Shown here: piece after piece, positions 33,298 to 43,597 of the stretch
Layout: every line of letters starts with the position of its first letter
Position numbering within the stretch: position 1 is the stretch's first letter
Assembly: GCA_032158295.1 (NCBI GenBank)
Contig: CM063260.1
Coordinates: 10,706,767 to 10,770,766, forward strand
DNA: 64,000 bases
Direction of reading: 5' to 3'
Source of the DNA: Pycnopodia helianthoides
Lineage: Eukaryota > Echinodermata > Asteroidea > Forcipulatida > Asteriidae
Position numbers and translations under genes: made by a program
Notes under the pieces: model-generated
Databases searched by the model: none
Seen by the model: only the letters and a program-made list of their open reading frames with translations
Told to the model about the DNA's origin: nothing

Positions 33298-33470
33298 TAT
33301 AAATAAATAAATAAATAGTAAACTTGCGGGTACAACCATGTGTAAATCTCCTTTGTGAGAGTGTTGGCTCTGAAAAGAGCCGAAGTGGTCTCGATATTTC
33401 GAACAGTATACTGTGTTCGTCTTCAGGAGAATGCTGGACTGCTGGTGGCGATAGGGCTTAAGTAGCGCTT
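33298..33470 (-). mobile_element. Retroelement-like 3' end with histone-type stem-loop
   Basis: Read on the minus strand: a block (CACCAGCAGTCCAGCATTC), then CTGAAGA (33420-33426), a short hairpin and GAAA (33397-33400), which resembles a hammerhead-ribozyme core. Next comes GGCTCTTTTCAGAGCC (33366-33381), identical to the canonical histone-mRNA 3' stem-loop. After 11 nt comes AAAGGAGA (33347-33354), resembling the histone downstream element that pairs with U7. The segment ends in a (TTTA)n tail (33298-33317). No histone frame lies upstream. The tail and the hammerhead-like motif suggest a retroelement 3' terminus (Penelope-like by analogy), not a histone gene. Confidence 0.5.
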
Positions 33471-33639
33471 GCAAGTACAGTTGCTATCTAAAAATCACCC
33501 TAAATGTTTATCTTGTTAAGGCACTTTGTTTGACTCGCACGGACGAAGTTAAGCAGATGAAAATTCGCTGCAGTTTTTGTGCCATCAAAGTTATTTAAGG
33601 AAGTGATATACACATGAATAAGTCAAGTTTATTTTTTTA

Positions 33640-33995
33640 CGTATCGTGGCCGAGCAGTCTAGTGAATCAGACTCGGGCTACGATGGCAGTGAATCATCAG
33701 AGTGTGGGTTCGAGTCCCGCACATGAATATTGTGCTCTTGAGCAAGGCACTTAACCATGATTCCTTCTCTCAACCCAGGTGTATTTAAATGGAAACCCGA
33801 GAGGGCTGTGACAGTATCGTGTTGGATTAACCCCTCAGCGATCATTTTAGAAGCGATGGGCTGTACGCTCCCGAGGGAGTTGAGAAAGTTCGAAGATTGG
33901 TCTTATAGTATCCCTGATGAACAGGGATAATTTTGTAAAAGCGCCCTGATCTGGCTACTTTATGCGCGTTATAAGAACCAAGTATTATTGTTATC
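33640..33995 (+). mobile_element. tRNA-derived SINE (family 1 type)
   Basis: A-box-like GTGGCCGAGCAGTCT (33646-33660) and B-box GGGTTCGAGTCCC (33706-33718) mark the head. The body has GAGCAAGGCACTTAACCATG, CTCCCGAGGGAGTTG and, near the end, ATTATTGTTATCATT. It is the most intact head among the SINEs here but lacks a pairing acceptor stem, so it is not a tRNA gene. Confidence 0.82.
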
Positions 33996-35034
33996 ATTTC
34001 TCTTGCCAACTCTTTCGAACGGTGCGATATTAGCCCTCGGCTAAGCGATTCGCTTACAATACCTATGGGAAATCCTGGAGGGGTGGTCTGTGATGGCATT
34101 CGGTGTAGTCAAAGAATCAATCCATGGTAATTTGACATTTGCCATGCTCGTTGACTAGGTCTCAATAATGAGTTTTGTTGAGATTTGCTTCCCAAATATT
34201 TGCCGAAGTACACAACATTTCTTTTTGACAGAAGAGTCTGTTCCGAACAGCCCGTGGCCGCTTTCACTTCGCGGGGTATTCGTGTTCGCCTTGCATTACA
34301 GTCGAAATTAAACTAAGAAAAACATTTTTCCCTTGAGTTTTTGTCTCGGTTAGGTTTTAAGAAATGTTACGTAGGCTACTAAAGTTTTAAGTCAATCATT
34401 TTCAAAAGCACTGTTCAACATATTAACTCATTAAACAGACCCCCAAAAGCGACAGTGGTTACAAATTCACGTTGTAACCCCTGTACCTTGTTCACTTTGC
34501 ATAATAGACGGAGCTTAATGAAACTGTTCTCATGATGCCTGTGGTTTTTTTAACAAAGACATAAATAGACGACGAAGGCAGACTTTTAAAACTGTTCACG
34601 GCATCATTACGAATGCAGGGGTTGCATATGATTAGCAGGGGACTCTTCGGGGGCGTTATACCTTGAAGGAAACACGGCGATCATCAATGAAATCCTATCC
34701 TGAAACTAATTTTGCCCGTCATTTAATCCCGGACCATTCACATTATTGCGGGGAAACTTTCTTTTCCCGCCATCACGCAATAACGAGCTGTCCATTTATT
34801 CGGTGAATAATTGCCGTGTGGTTTACACGCCACACGGCCGTGAGGTCGTGCGCTGCGTGGTATCTACGTTCGTATTTTTGTTTTTGTTTTTTGCAATGGT
34901 GTAATTTGTTTAAAACATCTAGTTATCCGGAGTCATTCAAGAGATGTAGTTCTTTAAAAATATATATATATTTACATTGTTGAAGCTGTTGTTTTCAGGA
35001 AACTCTGGCAAACGGCACTCATTTATTTCTGTAC
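33996..35034. other. Unassigned stretch
   Basis: No gene recognised. A short hairpin (GCCGTGTGG...CCACACGGC) lies at about 34811-34836, and a short (TA)n at about 34959. Confidence 0.35.
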
Positions 35035-35315
35035 TTTGGGTCTCTAGGGGCCCTGACCCATTTGGTCAGCTGACCCGGAGTCTGTTTCAACATGACCCAG
35101 AAATTGTTCAAACTAGTGCAGAATGGGACTTCTACGGAGCAGAATGGGACTTCTACGGAGCAGAATGGGACTTCTGCATCAGTTTGACCCGTTTCTGGGT
35201 CATGTTGACACTGATTCCGGGTCAAACTGACCCGAAATGAGTCAGGCCCCCCCCCACCCCACGGGTTCCCGGACTCCGGAACCCGGGTCAGTTCTAACCC
35301 GAGAGTTTGTAGGGT
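35035..35315. repeat. Family E foldback repeat with 21-bp triplication
   Basis: Opposed TGACCC/GGGTCA motifs line both sides (CTGACCCATTTGGTCAG, GTTTGACCCGTTTCTGGGTC, CCCGGGTCAGTTCTAACCC). In the middle GCAGAATGGGACTTCTACGGA is repeated three times at 35118, 35139 and 35160. Related copies are at 15.6, 42.7 and 48.0 kb. Confidence 0.7.
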
Positions 35316-35569
35316 GTGTATTCTTCCCGATGTATTATTATTTATGCTGCGATTCAAAAAGTGCATGCAACCGTTTGCACTACAACATCATCTCAGAAAG
35401 TAGGCCTTGTGTGCAGTTTCTGGAGTAACGTTTTTTTTTACTTTTGCTTGAACGAAGTGGATCGACTTAATAATCTTGTCATTGAATTACTGTTAATTGA
35501 AATCGGGTATAAATTCGCTCTACAGTTGCCAGGATTCATCTCGTTGGTCCCTGGCAGCGCCAGGCCGCA

Positions 35570-35662
35570 GGGGGGGGGGGGGGGGGGGGCTGGGGGAAGA
35601 CAGCCGATTCATACGGCTGTATATCCGCCGTTGACGATCGCCCCCTCCCCCCCCCCCCCCCC
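35570..35662. repeat. G20 run facing a C16 run
   Basis: A run of 20 G (35570-35589) and a run of 16 C (35647-35662) are separated by 57 bp. They could form a G/C hairpin, or a G-quadruplex opposite an i-motif. Such runs also invite assembly or sequencing error. Confidence 0.9.
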
Positions 35663-36132
35663 TCAGCATCGATCGCACGGTACCGGCAGGGAGAGAAAAA
35701 ACAGAGCCCCCCGAAGCTCGCAGTTTTCAAGACCACTCATCCGTACGGAGCAAATAATGGGGTAATTTACTGGAGATTAAAACTACGAGAAGCCCAATCT
35801 GGCGTCCTTGAATTCGGAGCGTGCTCGTTGGGATGAATACGAGAGAGGGGATTCCAGGTAATATTTTGATTGGAAAGACGAAAATCACGGGAAATGTATT
35901 ACTCTTTAGAATGATAAGTGAAACTACAAATTTGGGTCACGCATTGTACACAATGTTACACAAAATTGGGCCGCGATGTAAAAAATTCACGGCGCGGTAA
36001 TGAAAACAAAAATAACGTGCAGCCTTTCTGAACTAACGCAAAGCTGAGCTGAGTACTTGCTCTTTCAAAGGCATGGGAACTGGTTAGAATCCTGGGTTAG
36101 GCCAGAGTCTTAGTGTATATTTAAGAAAAATC

Positions 36133-36210
36133 ATGACCTCCTCCTTCTCCTTCTCCTTCTCCTTCTTCTTCTCTTCTTCTTCTTCTTTTTCTAATTTTGT
36201 CTTCTTATTT
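36133..36210. repeat. CTT/CTTCTC pyrimidine tract
   Basis: A (CTCCTT)n tract passing into (CTT)n. A second pyrimidine-rich, interrupted tract lies at about 36340-36480. Confidence 0.85.
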
Positions 36211-36339
36211 TTTTACCTTGTTTATTGCTCTCAAAGTTTGTTGTTCTCATCGAAATTACGCTGTCATTTTGTAAACAATTACAACTGTCTTCATCTGTCT
36301 TGAAATAAAGATGTCGATGAAAATTCAAAAAAAAGTCTT

Positions 36340-36480
36340 TCTTTTCTTATTCTTCTTCTTATTATTTCTACTTGTCTTTCCTTCCTTTCTTTTTCTTCTT
36401 CTTTCTTCTTCTTGTTCTGCCCCTCCTCCTCCTGTTCCTCCTTCTTCTTCTCATCCTCCTCCTCATCCTCCCTTATCTAC
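36340..36480. repeat. Interrupted pyrimidine-rich tract
   Basis: TTCTT and CCTCCTCC segments on the plus strand. It produces an artefactual Phe/Leu/Pro-rich frame. Confidence 0.75.
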
Positions 36481-37041
36481 TGAGGTAGCCTTCAATTTTC
36501 AAGATGTAAATATTTGGTGAAAACGTACTTACCTGGGTAGCATTTTATACAATTCGCAACGCAGAGTCGGTGTGCGCACTACACTTCGTGTTACAAAGGG
36601 CCTCTACTCCGTTACTTTCCCTTTGGCGTCTAAAATGTTCGGGAGAGTCTTGAAGATTCCAAGCTGCGAAATCGAGGTAATTACTTGCTCCCTGGTGCAG
36701 AAAATTATAGCAAGGGGACACTACGAGAAAAGTCAGACGCGGTACTTAACCATAATGACAAACTAAAACGGGGACTGTAGTAAAACCCAATACCCACGAA
36801 GATAGCAAGAAATTTTCGGTTAGCCTTGGACGAGTTCACCGGAAAGCGTTGTTCAATAGTCCAACATATGGACATTATCGTTAGGGTTAATTCTTTGTGT
36901 TCATGTAATATTCAGTCCAGCATAAGCCTGGTTTCATGTTTTACTTTAATGGATACCAGTCAAACAATGAATAATGGCAACCACGATGATGCTTATGGAC
37001 ATTATTGCCCCGTTCTTATATAGGGCTAGTTATCTGGATAC

Positions 37042-37433
37042 TTAAAGAACATTACAGAATTGGTAAGAAGAAAACTTGTAAAATATACTTTTTGATCACA
37101 GATTTACATAAAACTTACACGGTCTAATGATGATGATAGTAGAAAACATCCCTTGAAATATTTCTGTCTGAAATGCCATATTTGATAAGAAATGAAAAAA
37201 CTAATTTTCCGATTAGAGTTTATCACTCAGTTAGCGTTTTATTCATTTGTCGAATCTATATGATTTCGTGCAAATGTGTAATCGGTTTTTCACTATTTCC
37301 TCGTGACCCAGAAGACCGATCGATCTCAAACTTCTACAGGTTTTTCAGTTTATGTATATGGTGATTACATAAAGTGCTTACACTGCCAGCAACTGTTTTG
37401 TTAGCACAAACCAATTATGTAATGGTCCTTTAA
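37042..37433 (-). mobile_element. MITE family A, full copy (reverse orientation)
   Basis: TTAA lies at 37042-37045 and 37430-37433. The interior is the reverse complement of the 10148 copy: ACTTGTAAAATATACTTTTT, GTCTAATGATGATGATAG, GATCGATCTCAAACTTCTAC. Non-coding. Confidence 0.9.
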
Positions 37434-37704
37434 CTTGTAGAATCGTCTTAGTTCCCTGGGGAGTATGCAGCCTATCCCGTAACTGGTATGTAGTGCCTCA
37501 AGCTAAATCAGTCACAATAACCATCTACATGTCCTCGCTTTCATTCCTAGATGGTGAGTCTGATGACCTGGACAATTCGGCCACAACACTAATTTTGAGG
37601 ACATCTGTCGCGTTGATAACAGGAAGTTGCCCAAAGTCGCAAAAAATTGAAGTAATTTGTTCAAGTTATCGATTTTTCTGAAGGCTTTGACTGAGGTTAA
37701 AAAT

Positions 37705-38010
37705 CACGCGACAGTGTTCCAACGTGCATATGCATTGAAAAAAATGACGTCAATGTTTGCGACTATGGGAAAAGTTCGCGTTATCTAGCATGACTTATTG
37801 ACGTCAGTTTATGCGACTCTGGGCATAGTCGCGTCATCTTTACATGAACATTGACGTCCTAAATTTGCGACTCTGATACGAGTTGCAATTTCCAACACGA
37901 AAATTGGCGTCCGATATTTGCCAAGTTGCGCGTCATCTAGCTTAACAATATTGACGTCATAATTATGTCGGTGTTTCCAACGCAAACAATTACGGCAATA
38001 ATTGCGAAAA
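37705..38010 (+). repeat. Degenerate ~53-bp array carrying TGACGTCA motifs
   Basis: TGACGTCA or close variants begin at 37745, 37799, 37852, 37905 and 37952 (spacing 54, 53, 53, 47). Each unit continues with a TTTGCGACT segment and, in some, GCGTCATCTAGC or TTTCCAACAC. The core is the palindromic cAMP-response-element sequence, though binding is not shown. Confidence 0.8.
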
Positions 38011-38755
38011 TAACGCGGAGAACTTTACATCCGACATATCCCCTATAAAGTAACCATTACGTTGTTAATTTGACTTCTTTTCAACTTTTTGTGTGTGAAG
38101 AGGACCATCATTTCGTCTGAGTGAGTGGGGTGGGGGTGGGGTCAAACGCGGATCACCAGGAGAAGCAAGAGAAAGACTCAAACCAACGCCTTTGCATAAT
38201 CAGCTGTAATTGGTCGAGCTAATCACGTCACTCCATGTAACGGGATCCTTCATTGGTGAATCTCCTCAAATTGAAACACAGTTGACATATAACGTATGCG
38301 TGCGTGGAGCTGTTTAATTCAGTTATAATAACTGACCGCCATATGCCGATACTGACCTCTCACTCGTAGCGTTTGTTGCAAACTGACCAAGTTTGTTTTA
38401 CGGTACGCAACGTATAAAAATACGTAAGCTTGAAGTTGTTTGCACATCTAATGGTTAACTAATGAAGTGCGTTGATGCCTGTAATTAGTTTAAAACTACC
38501 CACCACCCACACACGTCCCTTGGGACGTTTAACTGTACATATTTCCTCGACGGACGTGGGTACCAAATAGTCCAGTTTGAAAATTGTAACGTATGAGTTC
38601 CACTGTAAGCTACGGAGCCCGTATAGGGGAAATTTTTTTCCCCGTTCCCTCGAAGTATTTTTTTATTCTCTCGAAATAATATTTAATATTTCGGGTTTTT
38701 TTTGTTTAGGAGACTGATATAAATGTGTAGCACGGGGTTTACAAGGTGCTGCTGC
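38011..38755. other. Unassigned stretch
   Basis: No gene recognised. A GGGTGGGGGTGGGG patch occurs near 38128. Confidence 0.35.
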
Positions 38756-38759
38756 ACAG

Positions 38760-38990
38760 TCGGCAGCCACTGCCAGAAACACCGGAGCGAACCCCTTCTG
38801 TGTACTTGGTTCTTTTACGTGCACTACACAGCACAGGGTGCCTACAGTTTTACACACCCGGAGGGCCAATCAATAATGGTCAAGTGTCTTGCTCAAGGAC
38901 ACAGTGTGTCAAGACCCGGGACTCGAAGCCACACTCTGCTGATCAGAAACACCGGGGCTTGAGTCCGGTGCTCTCGGCCACGACACACTA
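38760..38990 (-). mobile_element. SINE family 1, truncated
   Basis: TTTTACGTGCACTACACAGC, GTCTTGCTCAAGGACACAG, a degenerate B-box (CGGGACTCGAAGCC at about 38918) and CTCTGCTGATCAGAAACACC match the other family-1 copies in the minus orientation. The 3' part is truncated. Confidence 0.75.
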
Positions 38991-39508
38991 TACAGAGTTT
39001 ATGCAGTTTGGGCAAACATGGAACAACTAAGTAATCATTTCAATTCAATCGGAAATCTCGTAGACGACAACTTCAATAACTCCGTCTGAAACATCGTTTT
39101 CAAAAATAGCATTTGAAGACTCACCTCCAAATCAATGGGGCTTATTTTAATCAAAGCAATCGTGAAGAAGGAAAAATAGTCAGCGCTTTCACCAATACGT
39201 AGCTAGCCAACTTGAGGACATTTACTTTAGTTGGTTTTACGATTTATTCATTATAAACTAGAAGACTGAAATATTACTCTTTATACAAAACAAATTGGGC
39301 TTTTTAAGGTTGGGAAATCGTATAGTTTTCGTCAACGTAATAAAATTACAGAGAAAGAGACAATAAAAGTACCTGTGAAAGTTTCAGCTGAACACGGTGT
39401 CTACTTGCTGAGAATGTTTATATAGCGAGGTGACAGCGAGTACCAGCTGCATCTCTGGCCACAGCATTCGCGAACGGGCACCAGCCCTCAGAAATCTGAG
39501 AAACGATT
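38991..39508. other. Unassigned stretch
   Basis: AT-rich. A short segment near 39350-39400 resembles the shared MITE core (ACCTGTGAAAGTTTCAGCTG), but no termini are present. Confidence 0.35.
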
Positions 39509-39855
39509 CATGCATGACCCAACCTCGCCCCCAGGGTATGTCGAGCAGTATGAGGTTGACCTCTTTCTCACCCTGGTATTGGATCATTTGCATATCCAAA
39601 ATTGTTGGATACGTATGCAAATTAGCATAGTCTGGCTGCTTTTCGAAATTCACATGTTCGTCGTTGTCTCGTGGTCCGGTACCAGATTTAATAGCCTGTT
39701 TGTACATTGGGTGCCGGCCGGCTGATTTGACAAAGGTTATCATTTGGTTTTGTCCAATCAGGGTCCAAGTAAGGACTTTCCCTCCCAGGGTTTACTTTTG
39801 TAAAACATGGTTGGAAATAAAGTAAACCTTGGGGACGAGGTTGTGCATGACCTCT
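39509..39855. mobile_element. Foldback MITE with CAACCTCG-CCCCAGG termini (family D)
   Basis: CATGACCCAACCTCGCCCCC at 39514-39533 is inverted at 39826-39855 (CCTTGGGGACGAGGTTGTGC). A second, inner inverted pair is CCAGGGTTTACTTT / AAAGTAAACCTTGG (about 39786-39833). No coding capacity. Confidence 0.75.
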
Positions 39856-39993
39856 AATCAACGGGGGCGTTCCAGACGAAATAATTTCGGATTACCGTTT
39901 TTATAACATGTAAGCTTTTGGATAGAAATCACACCATTTTTTACGGGGTCGTTACCTAACGATGACCCTACGTTTAAGACGTGTTTATCTCCT

Positions 39994-40345
39994 TTAAAGA
40001 CACAGTACACGTTTGGTAATTGGAGCCTTACTGATTGTGTTCAACCTATATAAATGTGGTACATACAATCAAACTAACCTGTGAAAATTTCACTTCAAAA
40101 GGTGGTCGCGATTTTGAGATATCACCGAAAAACCGGAGCGAATGTTTCCACGCAGGAAGAATATTCCCCATCAGATTCAAATTTTGGGGAGTAAAAAGCG
40201 ATATATTTTCCATAACCGTAGTACTTCGAAGTTAAAAGTTTCTCAAAATTCATTTTACTACCCAAAGCTGCTGTACTTCTTACCAAGTATGTTTTTATTG
40301 CCATTTATTTTCAGAGTCATTACCCAACGTGAACTGTGTCTGTAA
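39994..40345 (+). mobile_element. MITE family C
   Basis: Left end TTAA-AGACACAGTACACGTTTGG and right end CCCAACGTGAACTGTGTCTG. The interior contains AACTAACCTGTGAAAATTTC, CAAAAGGTGGTCGCGATTTT and AGCTGCTGTACTTCTTACC. Orientation is opposite to the 25874 copy. Confidence 0.88.
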
Positions 40346-41180
40346 GTGTGTGGCAATTTTGAAAACAAACTTTCACAGTCCTTCCAGTTTCGCACAGATA
40401 GATCACTCTGTCGGCAGCCGACATCAAGTTACTAGTGACGCGTATGGTGCGCGGCGCAGTTCGGGGGTATAATCGGACGATTAAAAAAATGAGGCATCCG
40501 CCTCCCGAGCGTCGCTGACGTTTTAATTACACGGGCAATTAAGAGCGGAAGGCTTGACAATGTTTCATTAGCTTCCCCTGAAGCTTCAGAAAACTTCCCC
40601 ACCGTGTTCAGAGATTGGTGTTCGGTATCTGTGTAGCGTGTCGGCCGTTCACCCCCCTCCACAATTAGTGTCGTATCGCTCTTCGGGTCTCCCTGAAGAC
40701 TTCCTTGGGGTTCGGACAAAAACAGAAGGTGCAACGTTTCATTACAGAGCAACACCTTACTAAGAAGTACAGCATTATTTCATCGTGGAGAAATGCATAT
40801 CACAACGTTTGTTCACATGAAAACATCGACAGATATTTTAGATCGTGAAGAGCCGTTACGGTTATTAGATTAGCGCCAAAGAACACGGATGGTGATTGTC
40901 GAGGGACAAAAATGACTAGTTTATGTCTGAAAGATCACTGATTATATAAAGCTCTAACTAGTACCAGTTTCCCAGCGAGATTGCGCCGTCTTGTAAGTGT
41001 CAAAGTTAAAGAGGGCCTTCAAGGTCAAATTCGGTTATAAGATCCACTCGTTTTCTAATGAAAAGAGTCCTTAATTATACATGAGGCTTGCCGTGTGGCG
41101 CATCTTGCCTTAAAGCATACCTGCTGCAAGGACTCCAACTCTGTCTCGTCAGGAAAGTTAAGTCACAAAAAGAGCAAGAT
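40346..41180. other. Unassigned stretch
   Basis: A GC-richer patch at 40432-40755 is open on the minus strand for about 107 codons, but begins without ATG and shows no domain or paired splice sites. Not called. Confidence 0.3.
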
Positions 41181-41181
41181 G

Positions 41182-41214
41182 TTGCGTCACATATTGCGTC
41201 ACTTGTTGCGTCAC
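41182..41214 (+). repeat. Three TTGCGTCAC motifs at exact 12-bp spacing
   Basis: TTGCGTCAC at 41182-41190, 41194-41202 and 41206-41214. The core TTGCGTCA resembles a C/EBP-CREB hybrid site. Could be a small cis-element cluster or chance tandem duplication. Confidence 0.85.
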
Positions 41215-41325
41215 ACTCGCACCACCACTGAGTGTCGCAGTGAAGACTCATTCCAGGAACAAAATTAAGGTTTCTCACATTTTCCACATATTGCTCTTTT
41301 TTGTGACATCATTTTCGTAATGCTT

Positions 41326-41349
41326 TTCATTTCATGATCATGAAATGAA
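41326..41349. repeat. Perfect 24-bp palindrome
   Basis: Symmetric about TGATCA, with no loop. Core CATTTCATGATCATGAAATG at 41328-41347, extended two bases on each side. Confidence 0.9.
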
Positions 41350-42714
41350 CAATAGTCCACAATGAAGCTTTTTTTATGAAACATTTTTTCAGTGTGGAAG
41401 CCATCTTGTTTTTTCTTCCCTTAAACGCAATGCAACCAAACCGAGGCTTAGTGATAAAAAAAACACGTACAAAACGGAGCTTTAACATTATAATTTCCAT
41501 GTCGTATTCAAGATACCAGACCATGATGTGTCAAGATTATGTATGCGCTATAAGAAAAGGCTAAAATATAAGTGTTTGTTTACAATATCTATAGATTCTG
41601 ATCGAGTGCAGCTGCAATTTTATACAGTCGTTTGGGCGCCAAATCCATCGAGGGAGAAGACATGCTAAACACCGAGGATTTCCTTGCCCATGTGGAGTAA
41701 GAAACGACCCAGATAAGTACACTATGTGCACCTTACTAAGACAAACAAACTCAAACACCGCGACCAAACCACAGTCAACGACCGCGCTTTAAAGACAATA
41801 TACTCGCGTCCCGAGACCGTTTCCTTATTTATACGATCTGTGTTTTTTGTTTATTCAAAAGGTTTCAAGTTTTCGTCCTTCCTAATTTCCAAGGCACCGT
41901 GACCGTCCCTTAGCGGCGATTCTCCCGTGCGTTCCCGCTCCCCAGCCGAACCATCAAGACGTGCGAATCACGCGCCATTAACACTGTAAGAGCGTTGCTC
42001 GGTGACCGTACATTAGACTCGACTGCTCCACTGTTGCAGAATCATTCCCGGCAAGTTCCGGGAGATTTATGATGCCGACTAGACTCGTTTACTGTGGGGG
42101 GGAAAAAAACACCTACTCCCGTCCTCCAATTGAACCGATTTGGCCGTTTTGCATGTAGCGCGAGCTGCTGACAACATTCAAGGACTTAGGGAAGTCTACA
42201 GCCCACATGACATTCTGAAACACTTCTGGTAAAGTCCAATACATCATAGGAAGCAAGGATAACTCTTCTGGTGGTGTGACTATCTATGCATGCTAATCAA
42301 ACCTGTAACGTAATGGATGCTAGTCTACTTCTTTGAGCTCAACACCCCCCCCCCCGAAAAAATGTAGATGCCAGAAACAGCAATTTAATCATCCAACACA
42401 TTTCACACTTGAAAAAAGGTCTGAGGGGAGCGCTGTGGATGTTCAAACACTTACACCGTTTCAGTTCTCAACTGCTGGTGAAATTGTTTTGGGTGTTAAA
42501 AACCTTGGGGCGGGGCATAACTCATTTTTACAAAGGAGCCTTTGTACTTTCGAGGGGTAATGCATGATTGGTTTATATTCTATCACATCCTCCAGTTTGA
42601 AATGAAAACACCGTGCAATCAACCTGTAAATATGTCACCAAGTTCGACTGTGTGTGTGCAACAAGAAAAAAAATGCTGCCGCTAGATTTAAGGTCCTTAC
42701 ATAACACGTGCCTA
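41350..42714. other. Unassigned stretch
   Basis: No gene recognised. A C-run (about 42344-42354) is present. Frames here show no coding character. Confidence 0.35.
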
Positions 42715-42828
42715 TGCACTCTACCGGGTCCCCAGGGGGCCTGGGTCAGGCTGACCCGGTAACTGGTCGGGAAATGAGATTTTGACTAGGATTCTGCGTC
42801 AGTATGAGTCATTTGTGGGTCAATTTTG
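42715..42828. repeat. Family E repeat, partial
   Basis: GGGTCAGGCTGACCCGGTAA and AGGATTCTGCGTCAGTATG match the family at 15.6, 35.0 and 48.0 kb. It abuts the minisatellite. Confidence 0.6.
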
Positions 42829-43597
42829 CCACCAAGACCAAGACGACTGGAACTGAAACTATGACGTCGACTTGTTGTGATTGGTTCTCCCACCAAGACG
42901 ACTGAAACTTATTCTATAATGTCGACTTGTTGTGATTGGTTCTCCCACCAAGACGACTGGAACTGAAACTATAACGTCGACTTGTTGTGATTGGTTCTCC
43001 CGCCAAGACGACTGGAACTTATTCTATAATGTCGACTTGTTGTGATTGGTTCTCCCACCAAGACGACTGGAACTTATTCTATAATGTCGACTTGTTGTGA
43101 TTGGTTCTCCCACCAAGACGACTCGAACTTTTCTATAATGTCGACTTGTTGTGATTGGTTCTCCCACCAAGACGACTGGAACTGTGACTGTAACGTCGAC
43201 TTGTTGTGATTGGTTCTCCCACCAAGACGACTGGAACTGTGACTGTAAACGTCGACTTGTTGTGATTGGTTTTCCGCCAAGACGACTGAAACTGAAACTG
43301 TAACGTCGACTTGTTGTGATTGGTTCTCCCGCCAAGACGACTGAAACTGAAACTGTAACGTCGACTTGTTGTGATTGGTTCTCCCGCCAAGACGACTGAA
43401 ACTGAAACTGTAACGTCGACTTGTTGTGATTGGTTCTCCCGCCAAGACGACTGAAACTGAAACTGTAACGTCGACTTGTTGTGATTGGTTCTCCCGCCAA
43501 GACGACTGAAACTGAAACTGTAACGTCGACTTGTTGTGATTGGTTCTCCCGCCAAGACGACTGGAACTGAATCTCAAAATAATGTCGACTTGTTGTG
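42829..43597 (+). repeat. 55-bp minisatellite, about 14 units
   Basis: The unit begins GTCGACTTGTTGTGATTGG and continues TTCTCCCGCCAAGACGACTG plus an AACTGAAACTGTAAC-type tail. Early units carry TTATTCTATAAT tails, and later units are homogeneous, so recent expansion is at the right end. Each unit holds GATTGGTT, an inverted CCAAT box. Because 55 is not divisible by 3 and no frame has stops, long minus-strand frames appear, cycling through three readings; they are not taken as genes. Confidence 0.97.

Noticed and set aside
33366..33381. A genuine histone gene 3' end
   Set aside because: No histone-like frame is found upstream on the minus strand; the upstream sequence is retroelement-like.
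33646..33718. Possible functional tRNA gene
   Set aside because: A and B boxes are good but no acceptor stem forms, and the sequence continues into a SINE body.
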